15,750 bases of DNA from an uncultured Lachnospiraceae bacterium (GTDB lineage: Bacteria > Bacillota_A > Clostridia > Lachnospirales > Lachnospiraceae): contig CAJUDN010000042.1 of the NCBI GenBank assembly GCA_910585355.1, positions 11,271-27,020 of the forward strand. Reading direction: 5' to 3'. Below are positions 1 through 5,720 of the stretch, in pieces. How positions within the stretch are numbered: the first letter of the stretch is position 1; every line of letters starts with the position of its first letter. Made by a program: the position numbers and the translations under genes. The notes beneath the pieces were generated by a model. The model ran no database searches. It was not told where the DNA came from and saw only the letters and a program-made list of their open reading frames with translations.

Positions 1-644
1 TCATAAACAAGCCGCTTTCTGGCAAATAAAAGATCCGTGGAATCCTTGGGGAAATGAATATGCTCAATGGCAAAATTATATTCCGCCAGTTCATTGGCTT
101 TTCTGATCCCGGCAGGAAGATAATCCTTTTCCATGACCCGTACAGAAAGGGCCTGTTCCATGGCTGAAACGATAGTTTTATTTCCCAGCCCCTTCGTCTG
201 GGCGTAAACCGGCTGCATTCTTTTTAAAAGCGTCTCATAGACCTCCGGCTTATACATCTGCGGCTGTTCCATGGTGAGTCCGCTTTTCTTTCTGGACACC
301 CTGCCGCGAAAAATATAGCGGCTGTCCGGACGCAGAGTATTTTTTAGATAGGGCATATGATACCAGACAAGTTTAAGTTTCCCTGTCATATCGTTTATGG
401 TAACGGTCACAAGGGAAAGACCGCCGAAATGCCTTCCTGCGGCCCCGCTTTTTAAGTATCCGTCCACGGCTTCGACGGCGCCGTCCAAAAGCTCTCCGAT
501 GGCCTTCGGCTCCTCAAAGGTGTCATAGGCCCTGGGATAATAATGGAGCAGATCGTCAACGGTTTTCACTCCTACCTTTTCAAAAAGTTTTGCAGTCTTT
601 TCTCCGATTCCTTTTAAGGTCTCCAGAGACTGTCGGTTTTCCAT
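1..644 (-). CDS. recG: ATP-dependent DNA helicase RecG, N-terminal part (cut by window edge)
   Basis: RecG is a double-stranded DNA translocase that remodels stalled replication forks and Holliday junctions. Only the first 214 codons are present; the family is usually close to 680 residues, so the helicase motor lies beyond base 1. What is visible matches the N-terminal wedge region: an opening helix-hairpin-helix-like stretch (LKGIGEKTAKLFEKVGV), the family signature DLLHYYPRAYD near residues 31-41, then an OB-fold-like part (VTINDMTGKLKLVWYH; IFRGRVSRK) and a later HFPKD segment. The ATG at 644 is chosen because GGAGGG lies four bases upstream. It follows fakA at a distance of 168 bp. In Bacillus the same order, asp23 - fakA - (serine dehydratase genes) - recG, is found; the serine dehydratase genes are absent here. 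Confidence 0.93.
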   Translation of the reverse strand, partial: MENRQSLETLKGIGEKTAKLFEKVGVKTVDDLLHYYPRAYDTFEEPKAIGELLDGAVEAVDGYLKSGAAGRHFGGLSLVTVTINDMTGKLKLVWYHMPYLKNTLRPDSRYIFRGRVSRKKSGLTMEQPQMYKPEVYETLLKRMQPVYAQTKGLGNKTIVSAMEQALSVRVMEKDYLPAGIRKANELAEYNFAIEHIHFPKDSTDLLFARKRLVY

Positions 645-670
645 TGTTCCCTCCATATATATAACAAAAA

Positions 671-814
671 CTGCCCGGCAGCCCCCGCGGGCCGCCTGCG
701 GCAGCTTTCATATTTCTTTTGCCTCGCGCTTAAAATTCCACTGCGGCCGAAAGGATGATGTCGCCGCCGCGACCCGCCGCAGGCGGAGAATCCTGCAACG
801 CAGGATTCTTTTTT
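671..814. repeat. Cluster of GC-rich hairpins in the fakA-recG spacer
   Basis: The 168-bp gap between fakA and recG is unusually GC-rich and folded. Three hairpins sit side by side: GTCGC/GCGAC (760-764 with 769-773), CCGCC/GGCGG (774-778 with 782-786) and a nine-base stem GAATCCTGC/GCAGGATTC (788-796 with 800-808). A T-run follows the last one on the plus strand (809-814). A second pairing is possible: CCGCCTGCGGC (692-702) is the exact reverse complement of GCCGCAGGCGG (776-786). The last stem starts four bases past the fakA stop codon. As a terminator it would face plus-strand transcription, but no plus-strand gene precedes it. On the minus strand, CTGC/GCAG (671-681) followed by TTTTTGTT could be a weak terminator before recG. 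The structure is seen; the function is unknown. Confidence 0.6.
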
Positions 815-2510
815 ATTCCACAGACAGTAAATAGTAGTAAATCGGCTGTCCCCCATTGTTAAGCTCTGCTTCACAGCCCGGAAATTCTTCCTGAATTTTA
901 GAAAGAAGAGCCCCGGCGTCTTCTTCAGATACATCCGAGCCATAATAAATACTGATTAACTCAGATTCCTCATCCACCATATGCCGCAGGGTTTCCATTG
1001 TGGTTTCTGTAATGTCCTGGCCCACAGCCAGCATGCCGGAATCTCCGATTCCCATGATATTTCCCTCTTTAATTTCCATACCGTCAATGGAGGTATTGCG
1101 GATCGCATAAGTAATCTGACCGGTACGGATACGGTCCATCTCCTCTGTCATGCTCTTTGTGTTTTCTTCCGGGGACACGTCCGGGAGGAAATTAATCAGG
1201 GCGGCAATCCCCTGAGGAACGGTTTTGGAGGGAATCACAAAAATCTTTTTATCTTCCACCAGGCTTTTGGCCTGTTCCGCCGCAAGAATGATATTTTTAT
1301 TATTCGGAAGAATATAAATCACATCCGCGTTCACCTTTTCGATGGCATTTAGCATATCTTCCGTGCTGGGATTCATGGTCTGCCCGCCCTCAATCAAATA
1401 GTCCGCGCCGATTCCCTTAAAAATTTCTCCAAGCCCCTCGCCGATGGAAACCGCGATAAAGCCGTAAGGTTTTCTGGGCTCTTCTTTTTTAAGCTCTTCC
1501 TTTTTTGCTTCCTCCGTCTGGGAAGCAAAAGACATGGCCGATGCATTGTGAATCAGGCGTTCGTTATGCTCTTCCCTCATATTATCAATTTTCATTCTGG
1601 AAAGAGAACCATAAGTCAAAGCCCGCTCGATGGCAAGACCGGGATTGTTGGTGTGAACATGAACTTTAACCACGTCTTCATCAGAAACCACCACAATGGA
1701 ATCTCCGATGGACTCCAAAAAGCCCTTGAATTTAAGTTCTTCCTCTGAATTATAGCCTTTTTCCACATTGATGATGAACTCTGTGCAGTAACCGAATTTA
1801 ATGTCGGCTGTTTCCAGATCTTCCAGGCCGGCTGCATTTCCTGTCCGCATTCCAGGGGTTTCCTGAACCACTGCGCCGTCAAAGGGAATCCCCTTGCCTA
1901 AAAGACCGTCCAGGCCGCCTTTCATAACCTGCATTAATCCCTGTCCGCCAGAATCCACAACGCCCGCCTGCTTTAACACAGGGAGCATTTCCGGAGTCTG
2001 ACTTAAAACATAATCTCCGTGTTCGATCACCTGCTGTAAAAATTCAGCGATATCATCAGTCTGGGTCGCCAGCTCCGCCGCCTTTTCGGCCATTCCTCTG
2101 GCAACGGTCAGAATTGTTCCCTCTTTAGGCTTCATAACGGCCTTATAAGCCGTCTCCGTAGCACGGGTAAAAGCATTGGCAAGAATCGTAACGGTAATTA
2201 CGTCTGCAGTACCGATTTCCTTTGTAAAACCACGAAATAACTGGGACAGAATTACGCCGGAATTACCGCGTGCTCCGCGGAGTGAACCGGAAGAAAGGGC
2301 TTTTGCGATAGCCCCCATTGTTGGTTTCTCAATAGCGGCCACTTCCTTTGCGGCGGCCATAATGGTCATTGTCATATTGGTGCCTGTGTCGCCATCGGGA
2401 ACCGGAAACACATTCAGCTCATTAATCCATTCCTTTTTCGCTTCAAGGTTCTTGGCTGCGGCCAGAACCGCAATCTGGAACAGGGAAGCGTCTGCGGACT
2501 TTACTGCCAT
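813..2510 (-). CDS. fakA: Fatty acid kinase FakA (DhaL/DAK2-domain protein, YloV family)
   Basis: FakA phosphorylates fatty acids held by a FakB carrier protein, feeding exogenous fatty acids into phospholipid synthesis through PlsX/PlsY. The 565-residue length fits the family. The N-terminal DhaL kinase domain carries the ATP/Mg-binding signature NVFPVPDGDTGTNM (33-46), the nucleotide-contacting SLRGARGNSGVILSQ (76-90) and VVDSGGQGL (184-192). The middle domain contains C242, H284 and H286 (YCTEF and VHVHTNNPG); this Cys/His set resembles a metal site I recall being described in Staphylococcus FakA. The C-terminal part (about 345-565) should bind FakB. No fakB gene is in the window. The ATG at 2510 has AAGGAGG nine bases upstream, overlapping the asp23 stop region, so the two genes are probably translationally coupled. 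Confidence 0.94.
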   Translation of the reverse strand: MAVKSADASLFQIAVLAAAKNLEAKKEWINELNVFPVPDGDTGTNMTMTIMAAAKEVAAIEKPTMGAIAKALSSGSLRGARGNSGVILSQLFRGFTKEIGTADVITVTILANAFTRATETAYKAVMKPKEGTILTVARGMAEKAAELATQTDDIAEFLQQVIEHGDYVLSQTPEMLPVLKQAGVVDSGGQGLMQVMKGGLDGLLGKGIPFDGAVVQETPGMRTGNAAGLEDLETADIKFGYCTEFIINVEKGYNSEEELKFKGFLESIGDSIVVVSDEDVVKVHVHTNNPGLAIERALTYGSLSRMKIDNMREEHNERLIHNASAMSFASQTEEAKKEELKKEEPRKPYGFIAVSIGEGLGEIFKGIGADYLIEGGQTMNPSTEDMLNAIEKVNADVIYILPNNKNIILAAEQAKSLVEDKKIFVIPSKTVPQGIAALINFLPDVSPEENTKSMTEEMDRIRTGQITYAIRNTSIDGMEIKEGNIMGIGDSGMLAVGQDITETTMETLRHMVDEESELISIYYGSDVSEEDAGALLSKIQEEFPGCEAELNNGGQPIYYYLLSVE

Positions 2511-2524
2511 GGATTACTTCCTCC

Positions 2525-2881
2525 TTAATCTATCACCCGTACGCCCTCAACGTAAATGTTGATCTTTTCAACAGGCATACCAGTGAATTCTTCTACTTTA
2601 TACTTCACATTTTCGATCAGATTGTCAGCAACTGTCGAGATGCTGATGCCGTAGGAAACGATTACGTGGAAGTCAATGCTGATTGCATTTTCGTTAATCG
2701 CAACATTGATTCCGTGGGTCAGGCTTTCGCGTTTTAAAAGTTTTACCAGTCCGTCTTTCATGCTGACTGCGGCCATGCCCACAATTCCGAAGCATTCCAC
2801 TGCCGTTGTTCCCGCATAAAGAGCAATTACGTCCGTATCAATCTGGATTTGGCCCATTTTATTATTAATACATCCCTTCAT
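2525..2881 (-). CDS. Asp23/Gls24 family envelope stress response protein (YloU-like)
   Basis: This 118-residue protein belongs to the Asp23/Gls24 (DUF322) family, small cytosolic or membrane-associated proteins linked to cell-envelope stress. The core is recognisable: GQIQIDTDVIALYAGTTAVE, CFGIVGMAAVSMKDGL, then a central strand region ending in VSYGISISTVADNL and the closing VNIYVEGVRV-like segment (here INIYVEGVRVID). The ATG at 2881 is preceded by GGAGG at seven bases; a second ATG at 2857 lacks a ribosome binding site. It is the first gene of the asp23-fakA-recG unit, 14 bp upstream of fakA. The same pairing (yloU-yloV) is widespread in Firmicutes and suggests a shared role at the membrane; that is inference. 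The molecular function of the family is not settled. Confidence 0.9.
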   Translation of the reverse strand: MKGCINNKMGQIQIDTDVIALYAGTTAVECFGIVGMAAVSMKDGLVKLLKRESLTHGINVAINENAISIDFHVIVSYGISISTVADNLIENVKYKVEEFTGMPVEKINIYVEGVRVID

Positions 2882-2900
2882 ACTTCTGCCTCCGTTTCCG

Positions 2901-2936
2901 AAAAATTAGGATGCCGCAACAGGTTCAAAACGGCAT
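2901..2936 (-). promoter_or_regulatory. Hairpin in the asp23 leader, possible weak attenuator
   Basis: In the predicted 5' leader of asp23, ATGCCG (2911-2916) pairs with CGGCAT (2931-2936) across a 14-base loop. On the minus strand the stem is followed by CC and a T-rich stretch (2901-2907). It lies between the predicted promoter and the ribosome binding site. A six-base stem is short for a terminator, so the regulatory reading is tentative. Confidence 0.3.
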
Positions 2937-2946
2937 TTCTTTTCTT

Positions 2947-2975
2947 AATATATCATATCATTCTTATCCTGTCCA
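2947..2975 (-). promoter_or_regulatory. Predicted sigma-A promoter of asp23-fakA-recG
   Basis: On the minus strand TGGACA (2970-2975) is separated by exactly 17 bases from TATATT (2947-2952), a good match to the TTGACA-17-TATAAT consensus. It lies about 70 bp upstream of the asp23 start codon and is divergent from the rpmB promoter about 190 bp away. Confidence 0.65.
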
Positions 2976-3000
2976 TTATAATCCTGCGTTTTCATAAAAA

Positions 3001-3134
3001 AGGCAACCGTTCCGCCCTGCGAAGATTTTAGAGCGTGTTTTCATTAACGTTTTTTACCCGGAATCTTCACAAGGCAGACGCCTCGTGCTTCTTGTCCGCT
3101 GTGCGCGGACAGGAAAACGCAGGGCGGAACTGTT
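3001..3134. repeat. Cloverleaf-like palindromic element between the divergent promoters (MITE-like candidate)
   Basis: A long imperfect terminal inverted repeat, 3005-3021 with 3118-3134, pairs at 16 of 17 positions. Inside it are three further stems: AAGATT/AATCTT (3022-3027 with 3062-3067), CACAAGGC/GCCTCGTG (3068-3075 with 3080-3087, one mismatch) and CTTGTCCGC/GCGGACAGG (3091-3099 with 3105-3113, one G-U pair). The whole would fold as a three-armed cloverleaf closed by the outer stem. The non-Watson-Crick pairs in the extended arms read as G-U on the plus strand. ATAAAAA occurs on both sides (2994-3000 and 3135-3141), a possible target-site duplication, although in AT-rich DNA this may be chance. 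The element lies between the asp23 and rpmB promoters and contains no credible gene. This is the main content of the 365-bp gap between those genes. Confidence 0.65.
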
Positions 3135-3165
3135 ATAAAAATAATTGGATTTTTTCATTTTTCTC

Positions 3166-3194
3166 TTGCAATTTTCTACACAATCTGCTATCAT
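3166..3194 (+). promoter_or_regulatory. Predicted sigma-A promoter of rpmB
   Basis: TTGCAA (3166-3171) and TATCAT (3189-3194) are separated by exactly 17 bases, about 50 bp upstream of the rpmB start codon. The position and spacing fit a vegetative promoter. Confidence 0.7.
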
Positions 3195-3246
3195 ACATGT
3201 GTTATGGATTTTTCTAAATCCAAAGAAGTGTTAAGGAGGTGCAATC

Positions 3247-3432
3247 ATGGCAAAATGCGCTATTTGTGAAAAAGCTGCTCACTTTGGTAATGGAGTAAGC
3301 CATTCCCATAGAAGATCCAACAAAATCTGGAAAGCGAACGTTAAATCTGTAAAGGTTAAGGTTAATGGCGGAACTCGGAAGATGTATGTATGTACTTCTT
3401 GCTTAAGATCCGGTCTCGTAGAGAGAGCTTAA
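3247..3432 (+). CDS. rpmB: 50S ribosomal protein L28
   Basis: L28 is a small protein of the large ribosomal subunit. The 61-residue sequence has the family pattern: CAICEKAAHFGNGVSHSHRRSN at the start (positions 4-25), basic middle strands, and CTSCLRSGLV near the end. It carries two CxxC pairs (C4/C7 and the later CTSC), so it is the zinc-binding (C+) form; many genomes also encode a cysteine-free paralogue for zinc limitation, but none is seen here. AAGGAGG lies eight bases upstream of the ATG. It is the only plus-strand gene in the window, has its own promoter and terminator, and is divergent from asp23, the usual Firmicutes layout. Confidence 0.97.
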   Translation: MAKCAICEKAAHFGNGVSHSHRRSNKIWKANVKSVKVKVNGGTRKMYVCTSCLRSGLVERA

Positions 3433-3460
3433 TACCTCCGATACAAGAAAATCGCAAAGT

Positions 3461-3500
3461 AAAGGCATCCTCTGTTTTATCAATAGAGAATGCCTTTTTT
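3461..3500 (+). terminator. Rho-independent terminator of rpmB
   Basis: AAAGGCAT (3461-3468) pairs with ATGCCTTT (3490-3497); the stem continues as CTCT/AGAG (3470-3473 with 3485-3488) after one mismatch. A T-run (3495-3500) and a second T-rich stretch follow. It starts 29 bp after the rpmB stop codon. Confidence 0.85.
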
Positions 3501-3598
3501 CATTTTTTCGAACATCTGCGTCCTGTTAAGCCCAATTTTCCCCCGACAGTATTCCCGAAGCAAAAAAGAATCAGCATAAAAGGCAAAAGTAAAGAAAT

Positions 3599-3636
3599 GA
3601 GCAGAGAATGCTCCGCAAATGTGAACCGTTATTTGC
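3599..3636 (-). terminator. Possible end-of-operon hairpins after the 46-residue peptide gene
   Basis: Two short stems lie at the end of the minus-strand unit: GCAAAT/ATTTGC (3615-3620 with 3631-3636, overlapping the stop codon) and GAGCA/TGCTC (3599-3603 with 3609-3613). The second is followed on the minus strand by a T-rich tract broken by other bases. The stems are short, so this is a weak terminator call. The rest of the space between here and rpmB shows nothing beyond the rpmB terminator. Confidence 0.3.
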
Positions 3637-3769
3637 AGCAAAACAGATTATATCCCACAATCAGAAAGGCCACTGCGATTATCACCATGAGAAATGATTT
3701 GGGGAGAATCAGTACCCAGGTCATGCCGATGCCAATACAAAAAATCATAAGGCCGCATAATCGTTTCAT
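3629..3769 (-). CDS. Small hydrophobic membrane protein, 46 residues, function unknown
   Basis: I do not recognise a named family. The chosen start is the ATG at 3769, because AGGAGG sits five bases upstream; the frame stays open to 3856 but that longer version has no ribosome binding site and a hydrophilic leader. The 46-residue product begins with a short basic MKRLCG, then has two hydrophobic stretches (about 7-21 and 26-42) separated by a short turn containing LPKS, and ends in a Cys-Cys-Lys tail (YNLFCCK). That is the pattern of a two-pass membrane hairpin or a single long segment. It lies 61 bp downstream of gerW on the same strand and is probably the last gene of that unit. A link to sporulation is only inferred from position. 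Confidence 0.65.
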   Translation of the reverse strand: MKRLCGLMIFCIGIGMTWVLILPKSFLMVIIAVAFLIVGYNLFCCK

Positions 3770-3830
3770 ACCATCCTCCTTTACGGAAAAATGTCTATGA
3801 TACATCATATGCGGCCTCTGCCGTTCCATG

Positions 3831-4238
3831 CTATTTTGTTTCCTCACCGGCCTCATAGGAAGCCTTCATATCTTCCGCCTTTTCCATGGCCTCTGGGGAG
3901 ATGTCCCTGCCGCCCACAAAGCGGTTGACAAAATCCGGCACCATATCCAGTACCTTTGTGACTGCATCCTGATGCTTGATATTAACCAGCCTGGTCATTC
4001 CGTTCTGAATAATTAAAATGGCGCTTGGACTCATTTTCGCACTCATTCCGCCCCCGCCGTTGGTTTTTGTGTTCTGGGCAAAAGACCCGGCCGCCATACC
4101 ACAGGTCACATCCACAAGCGGAATGATGATGGTGTCGTCCACCTTCACAGGCTCTCCCACCACGGTTTTCGTTGTAATAAAATTGTCCATCCCCTTAAAC
4201 AGTGCCTCTGCCGTCGATGGAAACTGATTTTCTGCCAT
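3831..4238 (-). CDS. ytfJ: GerW family sporulation protein (YtfJ-like)
   Basis: This 135-residue protein matches the GerW/YtfJ family, conserved in endospore formers. In Bacillus subtilis the protein is forespore-made and needed for normal germination with L-alanine; its biochemical role is unknown. Family features are visible: the start with an EALFKGMDNFITTKTVVGEP segment, DDTIIIPLVDVTCGMAAGSF, a glycine-rich NGGGGMSAKMSPSAILI core and the VPDFVNRF helix. The C-terminus is acidic and charged. The ATG at 4238 follows AAGGAGGAGG. The upstream neighbour is the DUF2953 gene, as in the Bacillus ytfI-ytfJ pair. No sporulation-type promoter was clearly visible in the 145-bp spacer. Its presence suggests that the host forms, or descends from, endospore formers. 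Confidence 0.93.
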   Translation of the reverse strand: MAENQFPSTAEALFKGMDNFITTKTVVGEPVKVDDTIIIPLVDVTCGMAAGSFAQNTKTNGGGGMSAKMSPSAILIIQNGMTRLVNIKHQDAVTKVLDMVPDFVNRFVGGRDISPEAMEKAEDMKASYEAGEETK

Positions 4239-4260
4239 ACGGCCTCCTCCTTTATTTTTG

Positions 4261-4350
4261 CGGGCAATGAGCCAAGTGCCGTGCCTGCACGGGCATTTGA
4301 CGAATGCCGCGAGAGTGAAATACCCTGCAGCTTGCTGCGGAGCGTTTCAC
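4261..4350. repeat. Structured spacer between the DUF2953 gene and gerW
   Basis: The 145-bp spacer contains several overlapping inverted repeats. TGCCGTGC (4277-4284) pairs with GCACGGGCA (4287-4295) with one bulge; GGCATT (4292-4297) pairs with AATGCC (4303-4308), so these two are mutually exclusive. GTGAAA (4315-4320) pairs with TTTCAC (4345-4350) and encloses GCAGC/GCTGC (4327-4331 with 4334-4338). None is followed by a T-run, so a terminator is unlikely. An 82-codon frame crosses it (4145-4393 on the minus strand) but runs into gerW out of frame and is probably not coding. It resembles a dispersed palindromic repeat or a leader structure. Confidence 0.5.
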
Positions 4351-4383
4351 TTACTCTATTTGCAACAGCTTGTATCCGCGCAG

Positions 4384-5394
4384 TTACCTCCATCTTTTTA
4401 AAAGTCTCCGGAAATTCTTATTCATAAACAACCTGAGTCCCACAAATAAAATGGAAGCGGCGCGGATTTTTCCTTTGATTTTAAGCTCACCCTCCAGAGC
4501 CTTTTCCCCAAACACAGGCTCAACGGCCAGAGTCCTGGCATACAGGCCGTAAAAAGGACTTATGATGGTAAGAACTTTTCCCGTATTATAGGGATCCTCG
4601 AAGCCAAAACGGATGCGCCCTTTCACGCTCCCTGGAAGAATACATTTGAAAAGCTTCTTTATCTGTTTTGTAAGCAGACAAAACGTCTTCCGATTTTCTT
4701 CATCCTCGATAAAAGCCATGAATCCTTCATATTTCTTTCTGGCCTTTTTAAAGGAAGACCGGCCTCCTGAAAGGATTTCTTTGAGTTTTTCCCAAAAGCA
4801 GCGCAGCCTTTCTCCCAGACCCGGCTTCTCTTTCTGATTCGCTTTTTCTTCCGAAATCAGACTCCCTTTCTGATTTATTTTCTCTTCCGAAGCCAGATTT
4901 TCTTTCCGGAGCTTTTTTTCTTTCGGCCCCTGCTCCTCTTTCATTTCTCCTCCGGACAGTTCTGCCATATGAACGATTTCCAGTCCTTCTTCCTCAAAGT
5001 CAGGAAGCTCTTCCCCGAGCTCTTCTCCGGACAGTTCTCCTTCGGAGGAACTTTCCGGAGAAGCTTCTGCCCCCGGCAGGTCCTTCCAGAAACCGTCGTC
5101 CCCGGACAGTTCCTTTTTTTTGTCCTCATTCTTTGACCAGAAGACCTCCTCAAAAAGCTTATGCCACAAAACCTTTACGCTCAATTTCAGGCTTTCATCC
5201 AGAACAAGCCGAACCCTCAGGATGCAAAACAGCCAGGAAACAGAAACAGTCCCCTTCGGTTCCCCATGAAAGGAAACATCCCCCCGGTACCTGACAGGCA
5301 TAAACAGCGCCAAAAGCGCTAAAAGCAGTAAAATCCCGAAAATCACCAGAAGAAAGATTCCCAGAACCTTAAGCAACAACAAAATATGGAGCAC
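4384..5394 (-). CDS. DUF2953 domain-containing membrane protein (YtfI-like)
   Basis: The function of this family is unknown; its members are commonly encoded beside gerW. The 336-residue protein starts with a strong membrane segment (about 5-32) followed by YRGDVSFHGEPKGTVSVSW, a short extracytoplasmic-looking opening. The middle (about 85-195) is a charged Glu/Lys-rich low-complexity region. The folded end (about 196-336) contains KGRIRFGFEDPYNTGKVL and VEPVFGEKALEGELKIKGKI, which are recognisable DUF2953 elements, followed by a basic C-terminus (RRLLKRWR). The start codon is GTG at 5394; GGGGAGG precedes it by seven bases and the previous gene stops two bases before it, so coupling is likely. 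The middle region holds exact spaced repeats (see findings), which suggests it is longer than in relatives. Family assignment is fairly sure. Confidence 0.8.
   Translation of the reverse strand: MLHILLLLKVLGIFLLVIFGILLLLALLALFMPVRYRGDVSFHGEPKGTVSVSWLFCILRVRLVLDESLKLSVKVLWHKLFEEVFWSKNEDKKKELSGDDGFWKDLPGAEASPESSSEGELSGEELGEELPDFEEEGLEIVHMAELSGGEMKEEQGPKEKKLRKENLASEEKINQKGSLISEEKANQKEKPGLGERLRCFWEKLKEILSGGRSSFKKARKKYEGFMAFIEDEENRKTFCLLTKQIKKLFKCILPGSVKGRIRFGFEDPYNTGKVLTIISPFYGLYARTLAVEPVFGEKALEGELKIKGKIRAASILFVGLRLFMNKNFRRLLKRWR
4951..5112 (-). repeat. 75-bp-spaced repeat inside the DUF2953 gene
   Basis: CCGGACAGTTC occurs three times on the plus strand (about 4952, 5027 and 5102), each 75 bp apart. 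On the protein this gives ELSG at residues 95, 120 and 145, each 25 residues apart and each followed by acidic or glycine residues. A separate pair, SEEKxNQK at residues 169 and 181, is spaced by 36 bp. The region looks like decayed tandem duplication. Confidence 0.7.
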
Positions 5395-5396
5395 CT

Positions 5397-5708
5397 TTAA
5401 ACCTCCCCAAAAAGGAATCCGGAAATGTCAAAGCCGCCGGTCTTATCATACACCTGTTTTACAATACGGCCGGACAGCCGGACTGCGTCCTCATAATCAG
5501 CGGCCACCCCGACAATCAAAAGCTCCTGTTCCTTATAATAGGGCTGCTTCAGAGTGACGGCCGGATAGAGCTCAAGGAGATTCGTTTCATTGGAAGGCAG
5601 AGTCAGTACATAGTATCCCCATCCGTTTCCCTGACGAATCGCCTGAATGATTTCATACCGGCGCTTCTTCGCTTTCTCTCCCACGTACAGCCTGTCGTAC
5701 CAACGCAT
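5397..5708 (-). CDS. Conserved-looking hypothetical protein, 103 residues
   Basis: I do not recognise this protein. It is probably soluble: no membrane segment or signal peptide is visible. The N-terminus is basic (MRWYDRLYVGEKAKKRRYEI), followed by an aromatic/glycine stretch (GNGWGYYVLTLPSN), then LLELYPAVTLKQPYYKEQELLIVGVAADYEDAVRL read as alternating strands and a helix, ending in FDISGFLFGEV. The ATG at 5708 has a GGGGGAG ribosome binding site four to six bases upstream. It sits 12 bp after the CinA gene and 2 bp before the DUF2953 gene, so it is cotranscribed with both. In many Firmicutes recA follows cinA; here this gene occupies that place. The good ribosome binding site and tight spacing support it as a real gene. 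Confidence 0.75.
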   Translation of the reverse strand: MRWYDRLYVGEKAKKRRYEIIQAIRQGNGWGYYVLTLPSNETNLLELYPAVTLKQPYYKEQELLIVGVAADYEDAVRLSGRIVKQVYDKTGGFDISGFLFGEV

Positions 5709-5720
5709 ATTCTCCCCCGC

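Noticed and set aside
3390..3800. 136-codon plus-strand frame after rpmB
   Set aside because: It runs through the rpmB end and terminator and lies antisense to the 46-residue peptide gene, with no ribosome binding site.
4145..4393. 82-codon minus-strand frame across the spacer and the gerW start
   Set aside because: It overlaps gerW out of frame, has no well-spaced ribosome binding site, and its first half is made of inverted-repeat DNA. It is better read as non-coding.
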